From contig OX621256.1 in NCBI GenBank assembly GCA_951640165.1, forward strand, positions 2,294,001 to 2,358,000: a stretch of 64,000 nucleotides of DNA. Direction: 5' to 3'. Below the pieces are notes generated by a model. The model did no database searches and was not told where the DNA came from. It saw only the letters and a list, made by a program, of their open reading frames with translations. This document shows, in pieces, positions 45,801 through 57,800 of the stretch; within the stretch, counting starts at the first letter, position 1; the number at the start of each line of letters is the position of its first letter. This DNA is from Pseudoips prasinana (taxonomy: Eukaryota > Arthropoda > Insecta > Lepidoptera > Nolidae). Both the position numbers and the translations under genes were made by a program.

Positions 45801-48800
45801 GGCTGTATGGCACGAGTAATTTAACCGTACTTATTACTTTACTGAATTTTGTGATGCTAATAAAAAAAAAACAATTTTTGGGCCACAGTGATATTGGTCT
45901 TGTACCTGAACCTCTTCCCAGTCCTTTCGGTTAACAATCTCATTAGATGAAATGAGTATGAGGGAAAAGAGTGTGATCCCATGTTTGTGCACACACTTAT
46001 GCACTATAATATGTTCCGATGGCTAGTCTACATCGAGACTCACCATCAAAAAGGCCAAAAAGAGGCGTTAGAGCATTTTAATTTATTGGAATCTGTAGAA
46101 TGAAATGTAGCAATGTCACTTATTATATAATTATATATATTTCCCAATAACATACCTGTTGTGGTGACGCGGCGTCCGTCCTGCCGAACCTCTCTCCTGC
46201 ACTCAGTCCAAACGCGCCATCCCGGCCTCCGTATCCGACTTCATAATAACCTCCCTGGAACATAACGAACAAGTGATCAAACCCACTAAAGTTATGTGTT
46301 TGCATTAAAACTTATTGAAGTAAAACTTCGTTAAATCACCTGACTTGGGGAGTAATCTGGTGAAATCGTGGCGAGAGGGTTGCGAGAGCGTTACGAAAAG
46401 TGTGATGGGGCGAGGCGAATTGAAGTTGAGAGGGAGATATAAGTGCAGATAGAAAGAGAGAACTTTTGTATATGTCTAAGAGAGAGAACTATGAGCACAA
46501 ATTTTCTTTCTCTATTAGAAATTTATTAATCTTATTTAACTTAAAAATAAGCTATAAGGAAAGCTTATTTTTAAGTTAGATAAGATTAATAAATTTCTTT
46601 TTTCAAATACTGATTCTATATTTTAATAACTAAAAAGTAAAAGCTTTAAAATAAAATTAAAGAGATCTTCACCTTCACCTTCACTTTAAAAGAAAAAAGA
46701 ATGCACAGATTCAGTTTCATACTAATATTTAATGACCCCGTGATTCTAGGTAACATTATAAATAATAAAAAATAAAATAAAAAATATTTGACAATTTAGT
46801 TAAGTAAGAAGTAGTTAATAACCATAAGCATAATATGTGGTTAAACAAATAATAAAATAGAACAATTTGTAAAATAGAAAAATTAACATAATTAGTGTCC
46901 CGAATTCCAGTCATATCTGTTATTCTTTACTATTTAGCGATTTATTTTAACTGTTGACTGTCAAACACACGTGACAAATATATTTGCAGGGACTGTTTCG
47001 TTGCTAACCGAAATTAGTCTAATTTCGGTTAGCAACGAAACAGTCCCTGTCCCAGTTTATTGAAAGGCATATTTGTTGTAAGGTGTTTTGACATAAATCG
47101 TTTAGTAGTTTAAATAATTATTTGACAAAATAAAGAAACTATGTAAAATTGTAAATTTTTCTAAGTTAGAGACGTGTGCGTTTTATTTATTTACTTTATG
47201 TTTTCCGTTACTTTTCTCTGTCATGCAACGGATATGAATGGTTAAGCATTGCTCATATTTTAATTGTGTACACAAAATATACCTAAAGTACCTACCAGTT
47301 TATGATGGATAGTGTTTATTAATGCTTCATAATCTTCATCAGCACAATATAAAGTTACACATTTTTCCTCTTCTATTCCTGTATGGCGATACAGCTTTAA
47401 GACTATCTGCTTTAGATAGTTTCTAGTCTAAAGGTTTTTAAATATTTCAACCCACACTAACTACTACTTCTTAGGCGTAGGATATCTAAAAAAACCGTAA
47501 TTGTACCAGATAACCAAACTTTTTCATTAATTACTGAGTATCAACTATTTGACTTCCAATTATTTAACTTATCCGGCGGATGAAATGAATTTCTTTCATA
47601 CAAAGCTTGTCCTGAAAATTACGTAGGTACAGGATAAATAAAATGAATGCCTAATCACTCAATATCACCGTGATCAATTGATGATTGGTCATATTTAAAT
47701 TTTTTACTATATGAATTTGCCTCAATAATTCGTATCTGTTATTACTCTGTTACACTGATATAATTTTCATATCGGTTTCCTATCCGTTACCTATATTTTT
47801 TTTAAATATATCGGCAGCGTGGAGCGTCGTAGGGCGCGTAGTACAGCGCGCCGCCCGCTAGGCCCGAGCTCGAGCCCGCGTAGTACTACGAGTGCAAAGC
47901 GTGACGTCATGTGGCTCACCATGTGGTGCGGCAGCGTGGAGCGCATGAGCTGGTCGTCGTAGGGCGCGTAGTACAGCGCGCCGCCCGCTAGGCCCGAGCT
48001 CGAGCCCGCGTAGTACTACGAGTGCAAAGCGTGACGTCATGTGGCTCACCATGTGGTGCGGCAGCGTGGAGCGCATGAGCTGGTCGTCGTAGGGCGCGTA
48101 GTACAGCGCGCCGCCCGCTAGGCCCGAGCTCGAGCCCGCGTAGTACTACGAGTGCAAAGCGTGACGTCATGTGGCTCACCATGTGGTGCGGCAGCGTGGA
48201 GCGCATGAGCTGGTCGTCGTAGGGCGCGTAGTACAGCGCGCCGCCCGCTAGGCCCGAGCTCGAGCCCGCGTAGTACTACGAGTGCAAAGCGTGACGTCAT
48301 GTGGCTCACCATGTGGTGCGGCAGCGTGGAGCGCATGAGCTGGTCGTCGTAGGGCGCGTAGTACAGCGCGCCGCCCGCTAGGCCCGAGCTCGAGCCCGCG
48401 TAGTACTACGAGTGCAAAGCGTGACGTCATGTGGCTCACCATGTGGTGCGGCAGCGTGGAGCGCATGAGCTGGTCGTCGTAGGGCGCGTAGTACAGCGCG
48501 CCGCCCGCTAGGCCCGAGCTCGAGCCCGCGTAGTACTACGAGTGCAAAGCGTGACGTCATGTGGCTCACCATGTGGTGCGGCAGCGTGGAGCGCATGAGC
48601 TGGTCGTCGTAGGGCGCGTAGTACAGCGCGCCGCCCGCTAGGCCCGAGCTCGAGCCCGCGTAGTACTACGAGTGCAAAGCGTGACGTCATGTGGCTCACC
48701 ATGTGGTGCGGCAGCGTGGAGCGCATGAGCTGGTCGTCGTAGGGCGCGTAGTACAGCGCGCCGCCCGCTAGGCCCGAGCTCGAGCCCGCGTAGTACTACG

Positions 48801-51800
48801 AGTGCAAAGCGTGACGTCATGTGGCTCACCATGTGGTGCGGCAGCGTGGAGCGCATGAGCTGGTCGTCGTAGGGCGCGTAGGGTGCCGCCGCGCCGTAGA
48901 GCGCGCCGCCCGCGTAGCCCGAACTCGAGCCTACGCCCGCCACGCCCCCAACGCCCGCTACCACTGAAATATGTCACCCATTTACAATTATTATCAAAAG
49001 CTGAGCACCACATGTCGCTCAACTCCATAGATGACGACCTTGATAAATATAGCAAGCATGATGAAGAAATGTGTCAAATGGCTTATACAATATCACAATT
49101 CATTACAGCTTGCATCCTTTAGTTCGCATTAGTTCAATGGACGCTGTTTTTTAGGTGAGTGTAAACAACGCTTTTTTTATTATTAAATATCGGACACACC
49201 ACGGACGAATAATCAACAAATGTCCCATTGAAATCAATGTAAAAGTATAGATTTCTGCTTAACTACCCTCGGCTCAATATTTACAAGCAACAAAATGCCT
49301 CGCAGTTATTGTTATCGTTAGTTATTGATATCGTACCCTAGTTAATGATATCGGGAAAACGAATTAACTGATTTAGATGTATTTTTTATTCGTCTCGGCC
49401 TCGCGAAGTTTCCTCCGCGAATTGGAAAAGTAATAACAACGCCATCTCTAATATATGATAATAGCCTACACTTTTTTACACCCTTCTAAACGACCGGACG
49501 GTTTTTACTGAAGTTTTTTTGTGCAATGTTCGATGTGATTCCAAGTTTTATTTTCCCAGGCAGACAAAGTTTGCCGGGAGAGCTAATTAGAAATAAATCT
49601 GAGCCGTAGTAACTGCAGTCTAGCCTTGAGGAGCTGACTTACCAATCACATATAACCTTCACAGTCTTCCATGGGAAACATCCTCACAAGTATTATTGTC
49701 TATTATACAGGGTGGCCGAGGAGTTGACGTTTAAACGCAAAACTTAGATACTTTATGATGAGGAGTATCTAGATCACCCATGTATGTTCTACGATTTTAT
49801 TTTATTTTTTGATACTTTGAAAATTTATGAGTCCTGAGCTCAAACCCTAATTTTGAACTTTTGAATAAATTCTAAGTCAGTTCTGCAATGATAATGCATA
49901 CTTTTTAGGGTTTTAGGGTAAACTATGCTTATTAATTATCACAAAAAAAAGGGAACCAGAAATGTTCTACAGAACGAGAAAAAAATCGAAAGCTCATGTT
50001 AGGTGAAATTTACGAAAAAAAATCGTCAAAAAAATATATTTCGAAAACTACGCAAAATCGTAGACCATACATGGGGGTGATTCGGATACTTCTCATCATA
50101 AAGTATCTAAGTTTGAATGTCAACTCCTCGGCCATCCTGTATATTCGTCATACATTTATACCTTGGCAACAATTGGCAAAAACGAACACCTTACGTGGAA
50201 AGACCACATTGACAAAATTTGCAAGAAAATAAATAAGTTTGTATTCGCTCTGAAAAAGATCAAAGAAACAACCTCTGTAAATGCCGCGCTGATGGCCTAC
50301 CACTCGTATGTTTGTTCCATCATACGTTACGGTATACCAATCTGGGGCTACTCAACTGAAATAATGCGGGTGTTTGTAGCACAAAAAAAATGTCTCCGTG
50401 CAATGTCAACTTGAAGTGGTTTGACTCGTGTAGACCGGTATTTAAGTCACAAGCACTTTTGACAGTTCCTAGTATCTATATTTATGAAATAGCTAAATTT
50501 GTAAAAAGTAATCCTTCGCTCTTTGAATTCAAAGACAATATTAACAAACGTCAAGTGACTCATATGCGCATGAAAATGCCAGTGCCACGTCTTGAGATGT
50601 TCCGACGCAGTTGCATTTATATGGCACCTCTCATTTACAATGCATTGCCTAAGATAATAACTGATTTACCCTGTAACAAGTTTTGTAATTGTCTACACAA
50701 ATGGTTGATAGACGAATGTTTTTATTCAGTAGACGAATTTCTCAAAACATATTCTAAAAACTCCTATCACTTTAGAAATGCGCTGTAATAACAATTGTTG
50801 TAATTAATAAGTTTAATGTAATTAGTAAAATATTAGACAGGTTAATCTACTGTACCTACAATTCATTCAAATTTCTTATTGACTAGTTTCTATTATGTAT
50901 TTTTTTACCTCGTTATTTCTTGACTTGTGTAATTATGTGTGTAAATGTTGGTATAAACCCAACTAAATATGAATTATTGTTAAATTAATTTAAAATGTAT
51001 AGCTGACATATTATATCAATTTAAATACTTTTGTGACTCAACCATAGCTTTGCATGCTTTTTTAATAATGGCAAATGTGTATTTGGACTGATTGTAAAGA
51101 TTTTTTACCAACTATATGTACCACATTTAATGCAAATAAATAAATAAAAAATAACAATAATGTCTGTATGAATGTCTTCTATAGAATGGTATTATGTGTT
51201 CCGATTGACGTACGAAGTCCATTATGAGAGAGTACATCGTCTGATTTCCGGTGCAGGTCGCTAAATTTGACTACTTCCGTTTTCTAAACTGTGCCTACAG
51301 CGCCCCCTATGCTCCGTTCTGGAACTAAACTGACAAGCAAAGACAACCCGCCATATTGTGTCATTGTTGCGTCGTTTTTCCACGCGTGCAGTCGTTAAAA
51401 AGTTTAAAAATTTATTTTTATAGTGTTAAATGTTAAAATACAACTTCGAGATTAAAAGTAGAAGTTAATTTCAAACCAACATTGTTTGTCTTCCGTTTCT
51501 TGAAACCTCAAACTTTCAAATGAGTGACGAGGTTATCGCGCCTAATCAAAATAAAACTAAGTGTGGATAGTGGTTCGAGTTCTTCGGATATTTCATCGGA
51601 GAATAAAGACGACGAACCAAGGAAACGCCGAAACCGGGACTAGTCGCAAGATCTGGATGAAAGGTTTGACTTATTGTCACAACAATTGGTGAGTCATGTG
51701 AATAATGTTTTAACCTCGATTCATGCTATTACTGGTTTTGCATCGGCAGCACCGCCCTTACACTAACAATTTACAATAATAATGTGTCTAATCTAGCTTC

Positions 51801-54800
51801 AACTTCCATTCAAAATTCGACAACAAAGGTAGTTTTGTTGACTTAAGTGTTTCGGTAAAAGACCTTACCGAAAACAATTCAGACACGTGTAGTCAAAATT
51901 AAAGATATGCAAAGATTTGAGCATCGACGTGTTGAGGACTCTTTTAGTCCATTACGTTGGTTGCAGGTGGAACGTAGTTTTGCTGCGTTTTCTAATGCCT
52001 TTTTAGCACAGAACGAATTCGTTAATACTGCCTTACAGAGTCTTGTTGATTGGTCAAATTTTTCAGACGTTCAGCTTAACGCTTCCTCTGTTTATGAAAA
52101 CATGAAACAGCTATTTGATAATGATTCTGGTTATAAGACAGTTTGTCACGATATTCTTCAGCTAATTTGCCGTAAGCGGGCCGAGGTGTAGGAATTACGC
52201 CGTAGGGATCTCTAACAATTTAAAGGATAGATAAATTAAAAAAGCAGGCACTATCTGCTACCCGTATTCGGCCCAAATTCACGGTTCCCTCAATTTCTAC
52301 TGCCAATGCAAAGCCATTTGCCTGCTGGCGTGGTTGGCAAATGCTTGCTTTTCACGTCGGAGGTCGTGGGTTCGATTCCCACCCAGCACAGATAATTGTG
52401 TGCATGAACATGTCTGTTTGTCCTGAGTCTGGGTGTAATGATCAATATAAGTATGTATTTTCAAAAAGAAAAGTGGTATATGTATTATATCAGTGATCTG
52501 GTTTCCATAGTACAAGCTCTGCTTAGAGCCTGCGCGCACTAGCGATTTAAGTTGGCCGATAGTTTGATCGGTCAGAGGATCAGTATAGAGTTATATGGCA
52601 GTGTGCGCACTTGAAGATTAAAAGTTGTACGACCGAACTATCGTATCCGACTGCCCGATCCCTATTCGATCAAACTATTGAACGACTATCGGCCGATTGC
52701 ATATGTGCATGAAGTTGTATGCGAGTGCGCGCATTACATTCAACTAAACTGTCGCTCGACTATCGACCGATGGCACAGTCAGTATGACGCAGTATGTGTG
52801 TGCGCGCACTTGTCAGTCGATCCGATTCATAGCGCGGGAGATACGTAGGCGACGAGTAGGCACACAATGTCATTGATATCGAGTGTGGAAACTACGAAAT
52901 TAATCGAAGAAGTAGAGAAGCGGCCGGCTTTGTATAAAAAATCTCTAAAGGAATATGCTGACGCCAATTTGAAAAAATCATTATGGGAAGAAGTTTGCGA
53001 GGCAGTTGTACCAAACTGGTTGGAACTCACTAGTGAAGAAAGAAGAAAACAAGGTAAGTAATAAAATTGTATTTATTTACGTTTAAACACATTATAATTA
53101 GGTTAGGTTTAGGAAGATTATGAAATGAGTGTAGATAAATGATATTTACACTTTATCATATTGAAATGGAACACTGCCCTGTGGGGTAACAAAGTATGAT
53201 GATAGATATTGCCGAACATTCAACCCACTTATGTTATTAGTAACACCACTCATGTTATTCCTTGTTCTAAAGTTAGACAAGGGACACTCATAAAACGTAT
53301 CTTGAATTTGGATTCCATCTTTAACACGAACGTAATTGTGTAAGATACAACACGCTTTTATTATTTGTACACAGAAATTTATATTTACATCAATTGGCCG
53401 GTGAAAAATACGCCATTTATTGGCCAAAATTCCAAATGTACATTCAACAATTCGACGCGCTCTAGTGTGCCGGTAATTGAAAATTCGTTTGGTATAGTTC
53501 AAATTTCTTTTTGCATATGGCCGTAAAATTTTGCTTGAAAGTCCGAACGCTTCATCACCAACCACATAAAATGGGATAACCCTTCCGTTTTCATCATTAG
53601 GAAGATGTCTTCCGTCTGGAATATCTAGTTGAATGACTATTAGTCGTTTACCCATATTAGATGATTTAAATATTTCTGAATCGCTTGAAGTACCAAACGC
53701 TCCCACATCAATAGATACAAATTTATAGTCTGCGTCAGTCCACGCCATTAATACGCACGAAAAAAACTTTTTATAATTATAAAATGAAGATCCGGAATGC
53801 TGTGGTTTAACCATTCGGATATGTTTGCCATCAATTGCTCCTATCACGTTTGGGAAATTCGTTCGTTGATAAAATTCATCTGCAATTTGAATACAGTCCT
53901 CTTCTTGCTTGTTAGCCATGTATAAGGGTTGAAGAGCGTTCCACAGCTGTTCACACGTATCCAGTATGATTTCTCTTATTGTAGTAACGCCAAGAAGGTA
54001 ATCATCGGATAGTACGTAAAAACTGCTTCCTGTGGCTAAATATCTGTAAATAATAGTAACAACATTATTTCTTAATTTGTTTCAGGTCATGAGGTGCAAA
54101 AAAAATGGATAAATTTGAGAACTTGTTTCAAAAGGGAACTTAATGCACAGAAAAATTTAAAATCTGGTCAAGCTGCCAAGAACAGACGCGAATACGTTTA
54201 TTTCCAACAATTACTATTTCTTTTGCCGTCTGTTCAATCGAGGCCCACAGAAAGCAATATTGATTTGACGACGACTACAGATGCAGAAGATGATACGGAG
54301 GATAACGTCATTGTCAGACGAACAGCAACATCCACCCCAAGAAAGAGAAAAGTAAATAAAACCACATCAAACTCAGAAGTCGATGAAGCATTATTAAATG
54401 CACTGAAGAATACCGAAGCGGATGAAGATTATAACTTTGCCATGTCTATTGTTCCTTCGTTAAGAGAACTATCTGCAGATGAGAAATTGGAAGCAAAAAT
54501 ACAAATTTTGTCAGTTTTCAAACAAATCAGAAACATGAGACAACAGAATTTTAATTTACAACAGTCCACACACTTCCATATATTTCCTCCTAATATGCAG
54601 ACAAGTCGAAATCCAGAACAAAATCAACAACCAGGTCATTCCAGTGATAAGTCACAGTCACAAGCCTATTTCAATCCAGTGCAAAGTCCACAACCACGTC
54701 ATTCCATAGATAGCCAGTCTAGTGACACGGCTCAGTCGTACTTGTCCAGTTTTACTCCTTCTCCACAGAACCTGTTTGATTTGTAATATACTATGCGGAG

Positions 54801-57800
54801 ACTAAAAAAAGGAAATAAATGATAATTACTTGATGATGATCATTACCAATTACTAAGTGTTGTTTGTAGCAAAATTTGTAATTTTCTATTAAAAGATAAT
54901 AAAAATGTTAACTATGCAAACTGTTTTGTTACTTACCTTAACGTCACGCTTAGTCTCTCCTCCACAGGAACAGCAAGGCGTAGCCGTGTATCTTCTTTTT
55001 TTATTAGTGGTCCGACGATAGATACAAGCTCTTCAAAACTTTGTACACTCATTCTATAATAGTCGAAAAATTTTTTCGGAAAATTTAATAGTTTATGATG
55101 GCGTGTATAAAACTTTCCATGTATGAATCTATCACTATTCAATGGATGAACCCAAAACTGATTAGATTTTCTTTTTTTTATTTTTCTCCTCCTTGCTAAT
55201 ATTGCACATATTACTACTGATTTCGGAATCATTTCAGTCTGTCTCCTCGACTACAAATAGAATGTCAGCCGAATTCAATCGTGTAGTGCGCGCACCACCA
55301 CGAGACTGAACTATCGAGCGACAGTTTGAGCATAATCGTTATACGATTGCGACTGAACTATCGGCCAACTTTAATCGCTAGTGCGCGCAGGCTCTTAGTG
55401 TGGGATCAGATGGCCGTGTGTTAATAATGTCCCAGGATATTATTATTATTTCGAGTCTGGCAAAATGCCAATAAAACTAAACAAGCCGAAATCAGAGATT
55501 CTGAGCGATTCTATCCAAATAATTCCTCAGCCAAAAAGATGGGGGGAGGGGGAAGCAAGTACAAAATGGGAGGAAAGTCGAATAGTAAAAATAAATGACT
55601 CTACAGGATTTTCAGGCGGGTATCTAAGACTCTATCGACACACCTGGACTCGTTTCAATGTACCCAACGAATATTGAAACTAATAACAGGTGTTCGAATT
55701 CCTTTCAACAAGGCACCTCCATTGGTTCTTCCAACCTTGTAGGTTTTAGCAAAATTTCAGACTCCAACATCACGTTTAATGTCAATCTTAAATTCAGAAC
55801 TTGGTTCAATTGAGAATTTTAGAACCCGCTCCCCTGACACCATCTTTCATATCTCCGCTGTTCATAATTTCCAAGATCGAGGGAAAAAAATTCAAGTAAA
55901 GATGGCCATAACTTTTCTGACCAGCTTAGGTTGGTGGATAGTTACGAAAAAATCGGTTATGACACCGACAAGATTAATAAACCTTCAAGGAATCGTATGG
56001 GACACCAAATCCAACACCAAGTCCCTGTAATTTGTCGGAATTTGCTAGTGCGACTTGCAGCCGGCAGTTGGAACCTAAAGCAGGCGCAACGCCTCTTAGG
56101 ACATCTCAACTTTGTGACTTTCATCACCCACCGGGGAAAGTTGCATTGCCGAGTCCTGCAGTACCACAGCAACAAGCTCAGGAGGTATGCCCACTTACAA
56201 AAACACAATCCGGACGCGGTACGTACAGAGCTGGTACAGTGGTGGGGACACCTCAACTTTGCGACTTTCATCACCCACCGGGGAATGTTGCATTGCCGAG
56301 TCCTGCAGTACCACAGCAACAAGCTCAGGAGGTATGCCCACTTACAAAAACACAATCCGGACGCGGTACGTACAGAGCTGGTACAGTGGTGGGGACACCT
56401 CAACTTTGCGACTTTCGTCACCCATCGGGGAAGGTTGCATTGTCGAGTCCTGCAGTACCACAGCAACAAGCTCAGGAGCTATTCCCACTTACAAAAACAG
56501 TATCCGGACGCGGTACGTACAGAGCTGGTACAGTGGTGGGGACACCTCAACTTTGCGACTTTCGTCACCCACCGGGGAAGGTTGCTTTGTTGAGTCCTGC
56601 AGTACCACAGCAACAAGCTCAGGAGGTATTCCCACTTACAAAAGCAGTATCCGGACGCGGTACGTACAGAGCTGGTACAGTGGCGGTTAGAGAACATCAG
56701 TCAGAGGACACCAGTTCATCCTCAGAGAATGGCCACGAACCTCGTCATTACCGACGCGTCGGACATTCAATGAGGAGCCCTTGTCAACAACGAAATGGTG
56801 AAAGGGTCATTGGAACACCACCAGAGAAAATGGCACTGCAATTTGAAGGAGATGTATGCAGTGATAGCCGCCATATCCTCCAGAGCAACGTTGTTCTAAG
56901 ACTCGACAGTAATTCTTCAGAACGACAACAGAACAGTAGTTTCTTATATAAGGAACGAGGGAGGAACCCGGTCACGACAACTGCTGGTTCTGACTCAAAA
57001 ACTGCTGGATCTGGTAGACCACTTCAATGTTGTACTTCTCCCCCACTATTTACCGGGACTGTTCAACACCGAAGCCGACCACCTCTCGCGCAATCGCGCC
57101 GGCTCAGAGTGGCATCTCACTGTAGAAGCAACCACAAAGCTGTTCTACCTGTGAGGAACACCAGACAGACTTGTTCGCGTCTCGGACCGCTCACGTGGTA
57201 ACAAAATATGTTACTCTAGACTTGCTCGACTCGAACGCCTGCTGTCACGACGCGTTCAGCAGATCTTGGCACTATCGACTGGCATGGTTTCTTCCGCCGC
57301 CCAGTCTGATACCCAGAGTGCTGGGCCACCTCAACTCGGCCTCAGGTCGGTACATAATAGTGGCACCCAAGTGGAAGAAGCCCTTTTTGTCCTAAAAACA
57401 CGTGCTCTAAAACGACCCGTGAAAATCTGAGATCTGAGCACCAGCCTGGTGGACACAATGACAATGTCACCGCCAGTAGAAGTGAGCAATCTAAACCTGG
57501 AAGCTTGGCTCATTTCGGGTGGGACGCGCTGACGGATACATGAACATCGCAGGAGAAAATCTTATTATTATCGTGCTGGAGAGGGTCTACTATAAAGACA
57601 TACGCCCCTATTTGGAATAAGAAGCTAAGGTTTTGTCAGGAAAATAGTATAAATTGTCGTGTACCTGAACCGGCAAATGCGGCTAGATATCTCGGTTATC
57701 TGTATTTATCTCATGGTCTCTCCTACCGAACCATTTTAGTTCATAAATCGGCTATAGCATCTATTTGCGAAACTTTAACGAATATAAAAATAGCATCAAG

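Larger units (their letters stand above)
52526..55394. mobile_element. PIF/Harbinger transposon, structurally complete
   Basis: A 2,869-bp element with inverted ends GAGCCTGCGCGCACTAGCGA (one mismatch over about 38 bp) and the 3-bp target duplication TTA at 52523-52525 and 55395-55397. It encodes both proteins typical of the superfamily: a DDE transposase and a MADF DNA-binding protein, with no stops. Subterminal GCGCGCAC/TCGGCCGATAG motifs repeat near both ends. It appears capable of movement. Confidence 0.95.
52320..55455 (+). mobile_element. SINE family A inside the DIRS element, split by Harbinger
   Basis: The head CTGGCGTGGTTGGCAAATGC and B-box GGGTTCGATTCCCACC start the SINE. The tail breaks at GCTCTGCTTA (52525) and resumes at 55395 with TTAGTGTGGGATCAGATGGC, ending CCCAGGATATTATTATTATT. 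Confidence 0.85.

Noticed and set aside
47858..48726. Repeated 72-codon - strand frames ([13 protein letters not shown]...)
   Set aside because: They read through the splice donor out of the lig frame. They are by-products of the 130-bp period, not genes.
56032..57201. 389-codon frame in the DIRS region
   Set aside because: It is in a frame different from the recognisable reverse-transcriptase connection motifs. It stays open because the 147-bp repeat is a multiple of three.
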